NCBI GenBank assembly: GCA_016790695.1
Contig: JAEUOS010000122.1
Coordinates: forward strand, 17,526 to 81,525
Direction of reading: 5' to 3'
Length of the DNA: 64,000 bases
Source: Burkholderiales bacterium
GTDB taxonomy: Bacteria; Pseudomonadota; Gammaproteobacteria; Burkholderiales; JAEUOS01
In this document: piece by piece, positions 1 to 10,370 of the stretch
Numbering within the stretch: the first letter of the stretch is position 1
Layout: each line of letters opens with the position of its first letter
Program-made: the position numbers and the translations under genes
The notes under the pieces: model-generated
Database searches by the model: none
What the model saw: only the letters and a program-made list of their open reading frames with translations
Told to the model about the DNA's origin: nothing

Positions 1-884
<884 letters not shown>

Positions 885-1156
885 CGCCCCCGAAGCGCCG
901 AGCTGGCATGCGAATCGCGGCCTTTTCGCGTCAATTTGGCGCAAGCTGCGCGTGCTACATTGCCTCGCAAAACGACAAGGGACCGTGCCGAACGCGCTGA
1001 ACCGTCCTGACAATTGAGATCGCGCGCGCCGCCTGCTCCGGCGCGCGGCTCCTCGCCGACCGGTCAGGCCGCGACGCGAGGGTGGCATCCCGACCGCGCC
1101 GCCGCGCCGGCGGGCATGCCCGCACTGCATCGAGAAGCTCGAGAAAGGTGAACGCC

Positions 1157-4015
1157 ATGATGAAGCAATTCCAGCAGAACTCGTACCTGTTCGGGGGCAA
1201 CGCCCCCTACGTCGAGGAACTCTACGAGAGCTACCTCGACAACCCCGGCTCGGTTCCCGAGAAGTGGCGCGAGTACTTCGACGCCCTGCAGAACGTGCCC
1301 GGCGCCGGCACCGGCGCGGCGCGCGACGTCGCGCATGCGCCCGTGGTGGAATCCTTCGCGCTGCGGGCCAAGGACGGCACCCTGCGGCCGCAGGGCGGAT
1401 CGGCGGTCGACCTCTCGGTCGCGCGCAAGCAGGTGTTCGTGCAGCAGCTGATCGGCGCCTATCGCTTCCTCGGCACCCGCTGGGCCGACCTCGATCCCCT
1501 CAAGCGGGCCGAGCGCGCGCCCATCCCCGAACTCGAGCCCGCGTTCTACGACCTCACCGAGGCCGACATGGACATCACCTTCAACGCCCAGTCGCTGTAC
1601 TTCGGGCGCGAGTCGATGTCGCTGCGCGAGATCATCTTCGGGCTGCGCGAGACCTACTGCGGCACCATCGGCGCCGAGTTCATGTACATCAGCGACCCGG
1701 CCCAGAAGCGCTGGATGCAGCAGCGCCTCGAGTCGTCGCGCTCGCGCCCGGTGTTCGACGCCGACAAGAAGCGCCACATCCTCGAGCGCATCACCGCCGC
1801 CGAGGGCCTCGAGCGCTACCTGCACACCAAGTACGTCGGCCAGAAGCGCTTCTCGCTGGAGGGCGGCGAGAGCTTCATCGCCGCCATGGACGAGCTGATC
1901 CAGCGCGCGGGCGAGAAGGGGGTGCAGGAGATCGTCATCGGCATGGCGCATCGCGGCCGGCTCAACGTGCTGGTCAACACGCTCGGCAAGATGCCGTCGG
2001 ACCTGTTCGAGGAGTTCGAGGGCAGGCACGACGACGACCTGCCGGCGGGCGACGTCAAGTACCACAAGGGCTTCTCCTCCGACATCTCGACGCCGGGCGG
2101 GCCGGTGCACCTGTCGCTGGCGTTCAATCCGTCGCATCTGGAGATCGTCAATCCCGTGGTCGAGGGGTCCTGCAAGGCGCGCATGGACCGCCGCGGCGAC
2201 CGCGACGGCTCCCAGGTGCTGCCGATCCTGGTCCACGGCGACGCCGCCTTCGCGGGGCAGGGCGTGGTCATGGAGACGCTGAACCTCGCGCAGACGCGCG
2301 GCTACGGCACGCACGGCACGGTCCACCTGGTGATCAACAACCAGATCGGCTTCACCACGTCCGACCCGCGCGACTCGCGCTCGACGCTGTACTGCTCCGA
2401 CGTGGTCAAGATGATCGAGGCGCCGGTGCTGCACGTCAATGGCGACGATCCCGAGGCGGTGGTGTTCGCGACGCAGATCGCGATCGACTATCGGGCGGAA
2501 TTCAAGAAGGACATCGTCGTCGACATCATCTGTTTCCGCAAGCTCGGCCACAACGAGCAGGACACGCCGGCGCTGACCCAGCCGCTGATGTACAAGCGCA
2601 TCGGCCAGCATCCCGGCACGCGCAAGCTCTACGGGGACCGCCTCGTGGCCCAGGGCGTGCTCAAGGCCGGCGAGCCGGAGCAGATGGTCAAGGACTACCG
2701 CGCGCTGATGGACGAGGGCAAGTCGACGGTCGAATACGTCCTGTCCGACTTCAAGAGCAAGTACGCGGTCGACTGGGTGCCGTTCCTCAACAAGAAGTGG
2801 ACCGATGCCGCCGACACCGCGCTGCCGCTGGCCGAGGTCAAGCGGCTCGGCGACCGGATCACGACGATTCCGCCGAACTTCAAGCTGCACCCCCTGGTCG
2901 AGACCATGATCGGCAATCGGCGCAAGATGGCCAAGGGCGAGCTGGCGCTCGACTGGGGCATGGGCGAGCACCTGGCGTTCGCCTCGCTGGTCGCCGCCGG
3001 CTATGCGGTGCGCATCACCGGGCAGGACAGCGGGCGCGGGACCTTCACCCACCGGCACGCGGTGCTGCATGACCAGAACCGCGAGAAATGGGACTCCGGC
3101 ACCTATGTGCCGCTTGCCAACGTCTCGGACAAGCAGGCGCCGTTCACGGTGATCGACTCGGTGCTGTCCGAGGAGGCGGTGATGGGCTTCGAGTACGGCT
3201 ATGCCGCCTCCGAGCCGAACACCCTGGTGATCTGGGAGGGCCAGTTCGGGGATTTCGCCAACGGCGCGCAGGTCGTGATCGACCAGTTCATCACCTCCGG
3301 CGAGGTCAAGTGGGGCCGCGCCTGCGGGCTCACGCTGATGCTCCCGCACGGCTACGAGGGCCAGGGTCCGGAGCATTCGTCGGCGCGCATCGAGCGCTTC
3401 CTGCAGCTGTGCGCGGACCACAACATCCAGGTGGTCCAGCCGACCACGCCGGCGCAGATCTTCCATCTGCTGCGGCGGCAGATGGTGCGCCTGTTCCGCA
3501 AGCCGCTGGTGATCTTCACGCCGAAGTCGCTGCTGCGCCACAAGGAGGCGGTGTCCGACCTGTCCGAGCTGGCACGCGGGCAGTTCGACACCGTGATCGG
3601 CGAAGTCGACGCCGCGGTCAAGCCGAAGGAGGTGCGCCGCGTGATCGCATGCTCGGGGCGCGTCTACTACGACCTGGTGGCGGCGCGCCGCGACAAGAAG
3701 CAGGACGACGTCGCGATCGTCCGCATCGAGCAGCTCTACCCGTTTCCGCACAAGTCGTTCGCGGCCGAACTGCGCCGCTACGAGAACGCGGGCGAGCTGA
3801 TCTGGTGCCAGGACGAGCCGCAGAACCAGGGGCCGTGGTTCCAGATCCAGCACAACCTGCTGGAGAACATGGCGACGGGCCAGAAGCTCGGCTATGCCGG
3901 CCGCGCCGCCTCGGCGTCCCCGGCCGCCGGCTACATGGCCAAGCATGCCGAGCAGCAGAAGGCGCTCCTCACCGCGGCGTTCGGCAAGACGCGCGGCTTC
4001 GTCCTCACCAAATGA
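1157..4015 (+). CDS. sucA: 2-oxoglutarate dehydrogenase E1 component
   Basis: Thiamine-diphosphate-dependent E1 subunit that decarboxylates 2-oxoglutarate and passes the succinyl group to the E2 lipoyl arm. The frame is open from 1082, but ATG 1157 follows a good ribosome binding site (GAGAAAGG, 1141-1148) and gives the family start MMKQFQQNSYLFGGN. The product is 952 residues, a normal E1 length. Visible elements are the N-terminal E2-binding segment, the cofactor region around residues 361-400 (GDAAFAGQG, then INNQIGFTTSD), the HNEQDTPALTQ stretch, and the C-terminal transketolase-like pyrimidine-binding domain with HGYEGQGPEHSSAR. sucB follows after 65 bases and lpdA after that, so all three subunits are probably co-transcribed. 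Confidence 0.97.
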   Translation: MMKQFQQNSYLFGGNAPYVEELYESYLDNPGSVPEKWREYFDALQNVPGAGTGAARDVAHAPVVESFALRAKDGTLRPQGGSAVDLSVARKQVFVQQLIGAYRFLGTRWADLDPLKRAERAPIPELEPAFYDLTEADMDITFNAQSLYFGRESMSLREIIFGLRETYCGTIGAEFMYISDPAQKRWMQQRLESSRSRPVFDADKKRHILERITAAEGLERYLHTKYVGQKRFSLEGGESFIAAMDELIQRAGEKGVQEIVIGMAHRGRLNVLVNTLGKMPSDLFEEFEGRHDDDLPAGDVKYHKGFSSDISTPGGPVHLSLAFNPSHLEIVNPVVEGSCKARMDRRGDRDGSQVLPILVHGDAAFAGQGVVMETLNLAQTRGYGTHGTVHLVINNQIGFTTSDPRDSRSTLYCSDVVKMIEAPVLHVNGDDPEAVVFATQIAIDYRAEFKKDIVVDIICFRKLGHNEQDTPALTQPLMYKRIGQHPGTRKLYGDRLVAQGVLKAGEPEQMVKDYRALMDEGKSTVEYVLSDFKSKYAVDWVPFLNKKWTDAADTALPLAEVKRLGDRITTIPPNFKLHPLVETMIGNRRKMAKGELALDWGMGEHLAFASLVAAGYAVRITGQDSGRGTFTHRHAVLHDQNREKWDSGTYVPLANVSDKQAPFTVIDSVLSEEAVMGFEYGYAASEPNTLVIWEGQFGDFANGAQVVIDQFITSGEVKWGRACGLTLMLPHGYEGQGPEHSSARIERFLQLCADHNIQVVQPTTPAQIFHLLRRQMVRLFRKPLVIFTPKSLLRHKEAVSDLSELARGQFDTVIGEVDAAVKPKEVRRVIACSGRVYYDLVAARRDKKQDDVAIVRIEQLYPFPHKSFAAELRRYENAGELIWCQDEPQNQGPWFQIQHNLLENMATGQKLGYAGRAASASPAAGYMAKHAEQQKALLTAAFGKTRGFVLTK

Positions 4016-4080
4016 CGCGGCCGGCGCGCGCCCGACGGGCCGCGCCGGTCTGAACACACTGCACGATTGGATTGACGCAC

Positions 4081-5352
4081 ATGGCCATCATCGAAGTGAA
4101 GGTCCCGCAACTGTCGGAGTCGGTCGCCGAGGCGACGCTGCTCACCTGGCACAAGCAGCCCGGCGAGGCCGTCGCGCGCGACGAGAACCTCATCGACGTC
4201 GAGACCGACAAGGTCGTTCTCGAGCTGCCGGCGCCGGATGCCGGCGTGCTCGTCGAGATCGTCAAGGGGGACGGCAGCACCGTCGTCTCGGGCGAGGTCA
4301 TCGCGCGCATCGACACCGCGGCGACCGCGGGCGCGCCCGCCGGCGCGGCAGCCGCGGCGCCGGCGGCGCCCGCCACCTCCGACTCGCCCGCCGCGGGTGC
4401 CGGCGGCGCCATGGCGATGCCGTCGGCCGCCAAGCTGATGGCCGAGCGCGGCATCGAACCGGGCAGCGTTGCCGGCACCGGGCGCGACGGCCGCATCACC
4501 AAGGGCGACGTCCTCGCCGCGGCCGGCGCGCCGGCAGCTTCCGCTCCGGCCGCGCCCGCCCCGAGCGCGCCGCGCGCCCCGGCGTCGCCGCCGCCCGCGC
4601 GCGCACCGCTTGCCGAGGTGCAGGCGCCGGTCAACATGCAGTTCCTGGGCGAGCGCCCGGAGCAGCGCGTGCCGATGTCGCGATTGCGCGCCCGCGTCGC
4701 GCAGCGGCTGCTCGAATCGCAGGCGACCAATGCCATCCTGACCACCTTCAACGAAGTGAACATGCAGCCGGTGATGAACCTGCGCAAGCAGTACGGCGAA
4801 CGCTTCGAGAAGGAGCATGGCGTCAAGCTCGGCTTCATGTCCTTCTTCGTCAAGGCCGCCGTCTATGCACTGAAGAAATTCCCGCTGGTCAATGCCTCGA
4901 TCGACGGCAACGACATCGTCTACCACGGCTATTTCGACATCGGCATCGCGGTCGGGAGCCCGCGCGGCCTGGTGGTGCCGATCCTGCGCGACGCGGACCA
5001 GAAGAGCTTCGCGCAGGTCGAGAAGGAGATCGCGGCTTTCGGCGTGAAGGCGCGCGAGGGCAAGCTGTCTCTGGAGGACCTCACCGGCGGCACCTTCTCG
5101 ATCTCCAACGGCGGGGTGTTCGGCTCGATGCTGTCGACGCCCATCATCAACCCGCCGCAGTCGGCGATCCTCGGGGTGCACGCCACCAAGGACCGCGCGG
5201 TGGTCGAGAACGGGCAGGTCGTGATCCGCCCGATCAACTATCTGGCGATGAGCTACGACCATCGCATCATCGACGGGCGCGAAGCGGTGCTGTCGCTGGT
5301 GGCGATCAAGGAAGCGATGGAGGATCCGGCGCGGATCCTCCTCGAGCTCTGA
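4081..5352 (+). CDS. sucB: Dihydrolipoyllysine-residue succinyltransferase (OGDH E2)
   Basis: Core E2 subunit of the 2-oxoglutarate dehydrogenase complex; moves the succinyl group from lipoamide to CoA. The product is 423 residues from ATG 4081. Domains in order: a single lipoyl domain (residues 1-77) with the lipoylated lysine expected at Lys44 in ETDKVVLE; an Ala/Pro-rich hinge; the peripheral-subunit-binding domain (about 110-145, with [11 protein letters not shown] and [11 protein letters not shown]); a second Ala/Pro linker; and the catalytic domain ending in [13 protein letters not shown], which carries the active-site His near residue 394 and the nearby Asp. It lies between sucA and lpdA on the same strand. 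Confidence 0.97.
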   Translation: MAIIEVKVPQLSESVAEATLLTWHKQPGEAVARDENLIDVETDKVVLELPAPDAGVLVEIVKGDGSTVVSGEVIARIDTAATAGAPAGAAAAAPAAPATSDSPAAGAGGAMAMPSAAKLMAERGIEPGSVAGTGRDGRITKGDVLAAAGAPAASAPAAPAPSAPRAPASPPPARAPLAEVQAPVNMQFLGERPEQRVPMSRLRARVAQRLLESQATNAILTTFNEVNMQPVMNLRKQYGERFEKEHGVKLGFMSFFVKAAVYALKKFPLVNASIDGNDIVYHGYFDIGIAVGSPRGLVVPILRDADQKSFAQVEKEIAAFGVKAREGKLSLEDLTGGTFSISNGGVFGSMLSTPIINPPQSAILGVHATKDRAVVENGQVVIRPINYLAMSYDHRIIDGREAVLSLVAIKEAMEDPARILLEL

Positions 5353-5371
5353 GCGCGGCGGTCGGGAGCGA

Positions 5372-6808
5372 ATGACGATGAAGAAATTCGATGTGCTGGT
5401 CATCGGCGCCGGGCCCGCGGGCTACGTCGCGGCGGTGCGTGCCGCACAACTGGGGAAATCCGTTGCCTGTGTCGAGAAGTGGAAGGGACCGAACGGCGAG
5501 CCGGCCCTTGGCGGCACCTGCCTGAACGTCGGCTGCATTCCGTCGAAGGCGCTGCTCGAGTCGTCGGAGAACTACGAGAAGGTGCTGCACGCGTTCGGCG
5601 ACCACGGCATCCGCTGCACCGGCGTCGAGTTCGACGTCGCGCGGATGCTCGCCCGCAAGGACGCGGTGGTGGCGAAGAACACCAAGGGCATCGAGTTCCT
5701 GTTCCGCAAGAACAAGGTGGCCTGGCTCAAGGGGCATGCGCGCTTCGCCGGGACCGCGGCCGGCGGGTACCGCATCGAGATCGCCGGCGATGACGGCACC
5801 GAGGCGGTCGTCGCCGCCCACGTGATCATCGCGACCGGCTCGAAGGCGCGGCACCTTCCCGGTGTGCCGGTCGACAACGTGCGCATCTGCGACAACGAGG
5901 GGGCCCTGGCGCTGCCGTCGGTCCCGAAGAAGCTCGGCGTGATCGGCGCCGGCGTGATCGGTCTCGAACTGGGGTCGGTCTGGCGTCGCCTGGGCGCGGA
6001 CGTGACCATCCTCGAGGCGCTGCCGACATTCCTTGCCGCCTGCGACGAGGCAGTGGCGAAGGAGGCGTGGAAATCCTTCACCAAGGAGCAGGGGCTGAAG
6101 ATCACCCTCGGCGTCCGGCTCGGCGAGATCCGGCAGGGCAAGGCGGGCGTGCGGATCGAATACACCGAGGCCGACGGCAGCGCGCACGTGCTGGAATGCG
6201 ATCGCCTGATCGTCTCGATCGGGCGCATCCCGAACACCGACGGGCTCGGCCTCGAATCGGTCGGCATCGCGGTCGACGGCCGCGGGTTCATCGAGGTCGA
6301 CGACCACTGCCGCACCGCGGCGCCCGGCGTGTTCGCGGTCGGTGACGTCGTGCGCGGGCCGATGCTCGCCCACAAGGGCGAGGAGGAGGGGGTGATGGCC
6401 GCCGAGATCATTGCCGGGCAGGCCGGGCACGTCAACTATGCCACCATTCCCTGGGTGATCTACACCTCGCCCGAGATCGCCTGGGTCGGGAAGACCGAGC
6501 AGCAGCTGAAGGCCGAGGGCGCGGCCTACAAGACCGGCACGTTCCCGTTCTCCGCCAACGGCCGCGCCCTGTCGCAGGGCGAGCCGGGCGGCTTCGTCAA
6601 GGTGCTCGCCGATGCATCCACCGACCGCATTCTCGGTGTGCACGTCATCCACGCCCACGCCTCCGAGCAGGTCGCCGAGGCGGTGCTGGCGATGGAGTTC
6701 ATGGCCGCCGCCGAGGACGTCGCCCGCACGTGCCACGCCCATCCGTCGCTCTCCGAGGTGATGAAGGAGGCGATGCTCGGCGTGGACAAGCGCTCGATCC
6801 ATCTGTGA
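5372..6808 (+). CDS. lpdA: Dihydrolipoyl dehydrogenase (OGDH E3)
   Basis: FAD-dependent E3 subunit that reoxidises dihydrolipoamide with NAD+. The product is 478 residues from ATG 5372; ATG 5378 is an alternative start only two codons later. Visible elements: N-terminal FAD dinucleotide motif [12 protein letters not shown], the redox-active disulfide Cys50-Cys55 in [13 protein letters not shown], the NAD-binding motif [15 protein letters not shown], the second FAD contact [14 protein letters not shown], and the C-terminal HAHPSLSE with the catalytic His-Glu pair. It starts 19 bases after sucB stops. Its position in the sucAB cluster makes it the OGDH-specific E3 rather than that of pyruvate dehydrogenase or glycine cleavage. 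Confidence 0.96.
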   Translation: MTMKKFDVLVIGAGPAGYVAAVRAAQLGKSVACVEKWKGPNGEPALGGTCLNVGCIPSKALLESSENYEKVLHAFGDHGIRCTGVEFDVARMLARKDAVVAKNTKGIEFLFRKNKVAWLKGHARFAGTAAGGYRIEIAGDDGTEAVVAAHVIIATGSKARHLPGVPVDNVRICDNEGALALPSVPKKLGVIGAGVIGLELGSVWRRLGADVTILEALPTFLAACDEAVAKEAWKSFTKEQGLKITLGVRLGEIRQGKAGVRIEYTEADGSAHVLECDRLIVSIGRIPNTDGLGLESVGIAVDGRGFIEVDDHCRTAAPGVFAVGDVVRGPMLAHKGEEEGVMAAEIIAGQAGHVNYATIPWVIYTSPEIAWVGKTEQQLKAEGAAYKTGTFPFSANGRALSQGEPGGFVKVLADASTDRILGVHVIHAHASEQVAEAVLAMEFMAAAEDVARTCHAHPSLSEVMKEAMLGVDKRSIHL

Positions 6809-6910
6809 GGACGCGCAGGACCCGCCAGGGCGCGATGGCGCCGCGCCGCCGCGTGCCTGCGGCCGCGCGCGCGACCGGGGCCCGGATTCCGCCCGCCCCG
6901 CGCGGCTGAC

Positions 6911-8140
6911 ATGCGCGATTCGGCATTCGAACCCGAAGACGACTCCATCGAGGACATCAACCTCGCGGCGGAGGCGGGCGAGCTCACGGTCCTCGACTAC
7001 TACGAGAAGGTCGTCGCGCGCCGCGGGTATGTGAGCGACGAAGCCCAGCAGGCCGCCGTGCGCCGGCTGCAGGAGCTCTACGACGAATGGGTCGGCTACA
7101 AGGCGCGGCGCAACACGCGGCTCAAGCGCATCTTCGTCAAGCCGGAGCTGCCGCGCGGCGTCTACCTGTGGGGCGGCGTCGGGCGCGGCAAGTCGTTCCT
7201 GATGGACAGCTTCTATCTGTGCGTGCCGCTGACCAAGAAGCGCCGCGTGCATTTCCACCACTTCATGCGCGATGTCCACCAGGCCCTCGACGAGCTCAAG
7301 GGACAGGAGGATCCGCTCGCGATCCTCGCGCGCGACATCGCCGAGAAGTACCGCCTGATCTGCTTCGACGAGTTCCACGTCAACGACATCGCCGACGCGA
7401 TGATCCTCGGACGGCTGCTGCAGCACCTGTTCGACAACCGGGTCATGCTGTGCATGACCTCCAACTATCATCCGGACCTGTTGTGGAAGGACGGCCTGCA
7501 GCGCGCCAAGTTCGTGCCGGCGATCGAGCTCATCAAGGCGCGGCTGGACGTGATCAACGTCGATGCGGGCGTCGACTACCGGCGGCGCGCGCTCGAGGTC
7601 GCCAAGGTCTACCACACGCCGATCACGGATGCGACCGATCTCGCGCTGGCCGCCGAGTTCGACCGCATTGCCGAGGTGGCCGACGAGACGCAGGAACTCG
7701 ACGTCGAGGGCCGCCGCATCCCGTACGTGCGGCGCGCCGGCGGCGTGGTGTGGTTCGACTTCGACACGCTGTGCGCGGGGCCGCGCTCCTACACCGACTA
7801 TGTCGACCTGGCGCGGCGCTTTCACACCATCGTCCTGTCCGACGTCCCGGAAATGGGCCCGCGCCAGGCGGCCGCGGCGCGCCGTTTCACCTGGCTGATC
7901 GACGTGATGTACGACGCGCGCGTCAAGATGATCCTGTCGGCCGCGGTGCCGCCCGAGCGTCTGTATACGCAGGGTGCGCTCGCGCACGAGTTCGCGCGGA
8001 CCCTCTCCCGCATCGAGGAGATGCAGACCGTCGACTACCTGCGCCTGCCGCGCCTCGAGCAGCACGGCTTCCGCGACGCCGGCGAGGCGGCGCCTGCCGG
8101 TTCTGCCTACTCGACCAGCGGCAGCGACTCGATGCGGTAG
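6911..8140 (+). CDS. zapE: Cell division protein ZapE / AFG1-like ATPase
   Basis: AFG1-type AAA-like ATPase; in E. coli ZapE associates with the Z-ring. The product is 409 residues. Walker A is GGVGRGKS at residues 88-95, and Walker B lies in LICFDEFHVNDIADAM around residues 147-160. A sensor-like TSNYHP follows, then the family segment FDFDTLC and a C-terminal FTWLIDVMYD. The start at ATG 6911 has no clear ribosome binding site, and the first 25 or so acidic residues are not typical of the family, so a later start is possible. lpdA followed by zapE is a common betaproteobacterial order. The last 34 bases overlap the 3' end of the convergent DUF2848 gene. Confidence 0.92.
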   Translation: MRDSAFEPEDDSIEDINLAAEAGELTVLDYYEKVVARRGYVSDEAQQAAVRRLQELYDEWVGYKARRNTRLKRIFVKPELPRGVYLWGGVGRGKSFLMDSFYLCVPLTKKRRVHFHHFMRDVHQALDELKGQEDPLAILARDIAEKYRLICFDEFHVNDIADAMILGRLLQHLFDNRVMLCMTSNYHPDLLWKDGLQRAKFVPAIELIKARLDVINVDAGVDYRRRALEVAKVYHTPITDATDLALAAEFDRIAEVADETQELDVEGRRIPYVRRAGGVVWFDFDTLCAGPRSYTDYVDLARRFHTIVLSDVPEMGPRQAAAARRFTWLIDVMYDARVKMILSAAVPPERLYTQGALAHEFARTLSRIEEMQTVDYLRLPRLEQHGFRDAGEAAPAGSAYSTSGSDSMR

Positions 8141-8799
8141 CGGTGCCTGAGCCGGCGGTTCAGTATCGGGTCCTCGATCTCCATCTCGAACCAGGGGGCC
8201 GGCCGGATGCCGCCGATCGCGGGAAAGGTGCCGCAGAACATCACCGTGCCGACCGGCAGGCCGGCCGGGCCGGCATAGCCCTCGATCAGCTGGCCGGGCG
8301 GCAGCACCTGCGCGAGCCGACCTTCCTGGTACAGCTGCGCGCGCCCGCCGTCAGGACCCGGAATGCGCGAGCGCACGATCAGCTCGTCCCAGTGTCCCGC
8401 GATCTCGCGGCAGTCCCACAGGTCGCCGCCGACGACCTTGGCGCAGACCTGCTTGGACAGCGCGACCGACAGCGTCTCGAGCTTGCGGTCGGTATGGTCG
8501 GAGCCGACGCCCAGCCAGAGTCCGTCGGGCATCGACATCAGCACCGGCTCGGCTTCGCCGGAAGTGTCGCCGCCGAGGACCTGGATCGCGGCGGCCTGGG
8601 TCAGGCTGCCGGTAGCAACGCGGTAGTAGACCGGCATCGACGAGGGGCGCCGGACGCCGAGCGCCTCGAGCTCGGCGACATGATGCAGCAGCGTGTCGCG
8701 ATCGCGCCCGGTCCAGCCGGCGATCACCAGCGCGCGCGCGCTGAAGTCGAATGTGTTCGGCGCGAGTGCGGAAAATCGGTGGAAGCTGAGCTCTGTCAT
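8107..8799 (-). CDS. DUF2848 family protein, last gene of the fdrA operon
   Basis: Recognised as the DUF2848 family by its overall pattern (GWTGRDRDTLLHH, VLGGDTSGEAEPVL, GVGSDHTDRKLE, GTVMFCGTFPAIGG). The biochemical function is not established; the fold resembles fumarylacetoacetate-hydrolase-like proteins, so a hydrolase or lyase role is a guess. The chosen start gives 230 residues beginning MTELSFHR. The frame is open to an ATG at 8841 that would add 14 residues, but that ATG directly abuts its GGAG. It lies 103 bases downstream of ylbE. The gap has a TATAGT -10-like hexamer on the minus strand (8859-8864), so it may also be transcribed on its own. It ends 34 bases inside zapE. Confidence 0.8.
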   Translation of the reverse strand: MTELSFHRFSALAPNTFDFSARALVIAGWTGRDRDTLLHHVAELEALGVRRPSSMPVYYRVATGSLTQAAAIQVLGGDTSGEAEPVLMSMPDGLWLGVGSDHTDRKLETLSVALSKQVCAKVVGGDLWDCREIAGHWDELIVRSRIPGPDGGRAQLYQEGRLAQVLPPGQLIEGYAGPAGLPVGTVMFCGTFPAIGGIRPAPWFEMEIEDPILNRRLRHRYRIESLPLVE

Positions 8800-8902
8800 G
8801 ATGGTCGCGCCGCAGCGCCCGCAGGCGGCGCCGCGCGGCATCTCCTCTTCGTGGCGCGACTATACCAGCCGGCGCGCCGGTCGCGACTCGGCCGCCCGCC
8901 GC

Positions 8903-10345
8903 TCAGCCGGCCGGCGCGTAGCGCGCCGCGAGCGCCTCGAGCGCGCGCACGTAGCACTGCATCGGCACGCGCACGATCCCGGCGCCGATCTGGCCGATGC
9001 CGGCCTCCTTGTGCGCGATGCCCGTGGTGACCACCGGGCGGATGCCGGTATCGACGACCTTGCGCACGTCGATGCCGGTCGGGGCGCCGTCGAACTCCAG
9101 GTTGGGCAGCGAGAGCGCCGGGTTCTTCGTCGTGGTGATCTCGTACATCAGCCGCGAATAGTGGTTCGCGTCGGCGACGCTGCCGCCGACCAGCAGCGTC
9201 AGCGCGGGCGAGGCGGCCAGCGAAAAGCCGCCGTAACCGGCGGTCTCCGTGATCGCCGAGTCGCCGAGATCCGGATTCGCGTCCTCCTGCTTGAAGCCCG
9301 GGAAGAACAGGCCCACGGGATTGTCCGAGGGCGCTTCGAACCATTGCGCCCCGAGACTGGAGACGCGCAGGGCGGTCGTGGTGCCGTTGCGCGCCGTGGC
9401 CGTGACGATGCTGGAGTACTCGATGCCGTGCGCGGCATCCATGATCGCCTTCGCCGCGACCATCGAGAGATTGAGGAAGAACTGGGACGTGCGCGAGATG
9501 AATTCCAGGCTTTCGCGCACCGCCTTCTGCGGCGCGTCGCTCGCGGCGAGCGCGGTCGCCACCTGCATGAAGAACAGTGCCGTGGCCGCGGCATTGCGCG
9601 AATGCACCTCGTCGCCCATCAGGAGCGCCTGCGCCTGGATCGACTTCAAGTCGATGCCGCCGTCCACCTGGCGCACGGCGGCGCGCAGCGTCGGCGCGAG
9701 CACGGCCTCGAACCACTTCAGGCGGGCCAGCACGTCGGGGCTGTTGGCGCCGAAGCGCAGGCACTTGCCGATGCCCTCGTTGAGGTTGGTGTAGGCGCGG
9801 TTGCCGGACGACGGATTGTCGACCACGAAGACCGGCATCGATGCCGAGATGATGCCGGTCATCGGTCCGACCGCCCTGAAGTCATGGCACTGCGCGAAGC
9901 GGACCTCGCCGCGCTCGAGCATCGCGCGCGCCGCGTCCGGCGTCGCCGCCCAGCCCTCGTACAGGACCGCGCCGATCATGGCGCCGTGCATCGGCCCGCA
10001 CATGGCCTCCCAGGCCACCGGCGCGCCGGCGTGCAGGAGGATGCGCTCGTTCTTCATTTCCGGCCACACGGCGTCGGCGCGCGGCATCACGTCGGTGAGC
10101 ATCGGCCGCGCGGCGATGATGCGCTCGCAGGCGGTCGCGTTGGCCGCGTCCATGCGGCTGCCCACCGCCGCCGGGTCGCCACGGTCCGGCGCGAGGCGCG
10201 CCAGCTGCCATGCGAGCGCCGGGTCGGCGTTGCCCGGCGGTTGCCAGTCGAGCTGCAGGGAGGCGCCGCCGTTGCCGGTGATGCTGAGGTTGAAGCTGTC
10301 CAGACCGACGTTGAGGGCCGCAGGCGGGGAGGCGATCAGGTTCAT
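8903..10345 (-). CDS. ylbE: YlbE family protein (DUF1116), oxamate transcarbamylase subunit
   Basis: DUF1116/YlbE protein of 480 residues. In E. coli the fdrA, ylbE and ylbF products together form oxamate transcarbamylase, which splits oxalurate-type carbamoyl compounds to oxamate plus carbamoyl phosphate (established for E. coli; transferred here by homology and gene order). Visible family segments include MCGPMHGAMIGAVLYEGW, MPVFVVDN, NLNEGIGKCLRFG, QALLMGDEVHSRNAAAT and IGAGIVRVPM. The frame extends upstream to 10681, but ATG 10345 gives the normal N-terminus MNLIASPPAALNVGLD and lies 25 bases after ylbF ends. It is the fourth gene of the operon fdrA-arcC-ylbF-ylbE. Confidence 0.9.
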   Translation of the reverse strand: MNLIASPPAALNVGLDSFNLSITGNGGASLQLDWQPPGNADPALAWQLARLAPDRGDPAAVGSRMDAANATACERIIAARPMLTDVMPRADAVWPEMKNERILLHAGAPVAWEAMCGPMHGAMIGAVLYEGWAATPDAARAMLERGEVRFAQCHDFRAVGPMTGIISASMPVFVVDNPSSGNRAYTNLNEGIGKCLRFGANSPDVLARLKWFEAVLAPTLRAAVRQVDGGIDLKSIQAQALLMGDEVHSRNAAATALFFMQVATALAASDAPQKAVRESLEFISRTSQFFLNLSMVAAKAIMDAAHGIEYSSIVTATARNGTTTALRVSSLGAQWFEAPSDNPVGLFFPGFKQEDANPDLGDSAITETAGYGGFSLAASPALTLLVGGSVADANHYSRLMYEITTTKNPALSLPNLEFDGAPTGIDVRKVVDTGIRPVVTTGIAHKEAGIGQIGAGIVRVPMQCYVRALEALAARYAPAG

Positions 10346-10370
10346 GGGTTCCGTGAGAGGTCGATGACAG

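Noticed and set aside
936..961. TTGGCG/TACATT considered as a full sigma-70 promoter for sucA
   Set aside because: The spacer is only 14 bases, too short for a standard promoter. The -10-like part is kept only as one example in the recurrent-motif finding.
885..1156. Search for an RNA gene or riboswitch in the gltA-sucA gap
   Set aside because: No tRNA-like cloverleaf, conserved aptamer or strong hairpin-plus-T structure could be seen by eye.
1064..4057. 997-codon open frame on the minus strand opposite sucA
   Set aside because: It lies wholly antisense to a certain sucA gene and its translation is a low-complexity His/Arg/Asp/Val/Ala mix with no domain. Long antisense frames are expected at this GC content.
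6829..6842. Short hairpin after lpdA considered as a terminator
   Set aside because: Only a 5-bp stem with no T tract. Such stems arise by chance in DNA this rich in GC.
5306..8065. 919-codon minus-strand open frame opposite lpdA and zapE
   Set aside because: Antisense to two clear genes, no recognisable motifs, and no start signal.
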